A stretch of DNA of 64,000 nt from Marinicella rhabdoformis (GTDB lineage Bacteria > Pseudomonadota > Gammaproteobacteria > Xanthomonadales > Marinicellaceae). This document shows, one piece after another, positions 63,009 to 64,000 of this stretch. The notes beneath the pieces were generated by a model. That model worked only from the letters and a program-made list of their open reading frames with translations. It ran no database searches and was not told the origin of the DNA. Each line of letters begins with the position of its first letter. The first letter of the stretch is position 1. The position numbers and the translations under genes were made by a program. Where the stretch lies: assembly GCF_009671245.1 (NCBI RefSeq), contig NZ_VTFS01000001.1, forward strand, positions 1,151,914 to 1,215,913, in the 5' to 3' direction.

Positions 63009-64000
63009 TTATTTGTTGTAACCAAAATATTTGATTGATTTGCTGTTGTCTTTGTCAGGATTCAACGAATCATTGACTCGAAGTTCAATATTATGAATGC
63101 GTTGGTTTGCGGCTTTTTTAGGCGCCCTGATTTTGATAGGAATGGCAATCAGCTCACCTGGACCTGCTTTAAACATGGTGTCGTCAACATCAGACACCAC
63201 TTCCAAACCATCAAGTCCTGTTGCGCTTAATTCATAAGCAGCAGGGGTTGTTCCTTTGTTCATGACCTTTAATGTATATACGTTCTCAATTGTGTTCAAA
63301 TCAACCACACGATAAAAAGTGTTTCTGTCATGCAAAACATTCAACTCAATCTCATTGCGGTTAATGAAGCTCACTGTAAAACCTGTCACCAAAGCCAATA
63401 AAATGCCTGCATAAACAAATATTCTTGGACGCAGAATTTTACTTTCTCCACCTTGTAAACTATTTTCCGTGGTGTAACGAATCAAGCCTTTTGGCATGCC
63501 TGACTTCTCCATCACTTCATCACACGCATCTACACAAGCGGCGCAGGCAATGCATTCATATTGCAAGCCATCCCGAATATCAATTCCCGTTGGGCAAACC
63601 TGAACACAAAGTGTGCAATCAATACAATCACCTGGGTTACTTTCTTCCCTGCGTTTTTTACCTCGCATTCTCGGTTCACCACGTTTTTCATCATAAGATA
63701 TGATTAAAGTGTTGTGGTCGAACATCGCACTTTGAAAACGCGCATAAGGGCACATGTACAGACACACCTGTTCACGTAAATAGCCTGCATTCCCATAGGT
63801 GGCTAAACCATAAAAAAACAACCAAAACGTTTCCCACGGACCCAAGGTCCATTGCCATACATGCTCGGCCAAAACTTTAATGGGCGTAAAAAACCCAACA
63901 AATGTAAAACCTGTCCACAAAGCAAAAGTAATCCAAAGAAACTGTTTGCTGAATTTCTTCTTGAATTTGGTTACTGTCCAAGGTGCTTTATCCAACTTCA
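63009..64000 (-). CDS. ccoG: cbb3 oxidase accessory ferredoxin CcoG (C-terminal part)
   Basis: Partial: the frame is open to the window edge and the N-terminal about 140 residues lie outside. The visible part starts at LDKAPWTVTKFKKKF, has two membrane helices, then cysteines in CLYMCPYARFQ, and the two 4Fe-4S sites CIDCTLCVQVCPTGIDIRDG and YECIACAACVDACD. A further helix and an Ig-like C-terminal domain end the protein. CcoG reduces copper for cbb3 oxidase. First visible gene of ccoG-ccoH-ccoI-ccoS. Confidence 0.93.
   Translation of the reverse strand, partial: KLDKAPWTVTKFKKKFSKQFLWITFALWTGFTFVGFFTPIKVLAEHVWQWTLGPWETFWLFFYGLATYGNAGYLREQVCLYMCPYARFQSAMFDHNTLIISYDEKRGEPRMRGKKRREESNPGDCIDCTLCVQVCPTGIDIRDGLQYECIACAACVDACDEVMEKSGMPKGLIRYTTENSLQGGESKILRPRIFVYAGILLALVTGFTVSFINRNEIELNVLHDRNTFYRVVDLNTIENVYTLKVMNKGTTPAAYELSATGLDGLEVVSDVDDTMFKAGPGELIAIPIKIRAPKKAANQRIHNIELRVNDSLNPDKDNSKSIKYFGYNK

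Overview
The window is about 64 kb of a Gram-negative chromosome. The gene content points to an aerobic gammaproteobacterium: HemX/HemY membrane proteins, cbb3 oxidase assembly genes (ccoGHIS), C5-pathway hemL, a MacA/MacB-like export system, an AcpH-like protein and Tol-type domains. Moderate-to-low GC, many secreted or surface-anchored proteins and clusters of sulfotransferases suggest a marine bacterium, perhaps a Marinicella-like lineage. That placement is inference from gene content; no rRNA is present. I recognise no tRNA, rRNA or CRISPR array.

Layout. (1) 1-4858: a minus-strand tandem array of two alternating types of membrane-anchored periplasmic proteins, B-A-B-A-B in transcription order. 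Every junction overlaps by exactly 11 nt, and both types share a four-cysteine C-terminal module. I do not recognise the family. This is the best candidate for an undescribed system. It is preceded by an orphan cytoplasmic substrate-binding-like protein. (2) 5845-19080: mostly housekeeping. It holds a small protein joining a TolB-N-like and a TolA-C-like domain, an octahaem cytochrome c coupled to a DedA/LssY-type membrane protein and hemL, a gamma-glutamyltransferase homologue, nadA-nadB with a pentapeptide-repeat gene, and hemX-hemY. (3) 19429-27133: small secreted, stress-type or hypothetical genes (TPR signalling-like protein, AcpH, 2OG oxygenase, VOC, GNAT, DUF4375-like, DUF1851-like, M23 peptidase). 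(4) 27134-27967: gene-free repeats, including two units that end in hairpins with compensatory changes. (5) 27968-30655: polA.

(6) 30822-52206: an accessory surface-glycan region, visibly more AT-rich. It has a secreted tail-fibre-like protein with an S74 chaperone domain, five divergent sulfotransferases, four or five glycosyltransferase-like genes, two acyltransferases, an LTA-synthase-like phosphotransferase, two methyltransferases, a Tat-type metallophosphoesterase and a mosaic of two insertion-sequence remnants that supplies the stop codon of one sulfotransferase. (7) 52237-59408: an FG-GAP/VCBS surface protein and a five-gene ABC export operon with three different adaptor proteins. (8) 59486-64000: ccoG-ccoH-ccoI-ccoS and a TauE/SafE-like membrane protein, the copper/cbb3 oxidase maturation cluster; ccoG runs off the right edge.

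The genes from 59408 down to 45160 are all on the minus strand, mostly with 4-nt ATGA overlaps. The export operon, FG-GAP protein, glycosyltransferases, methyltransferase, metallophosphoesterase and last sulfotransferase could therefore be one long transcription unit devoted to the envelope.
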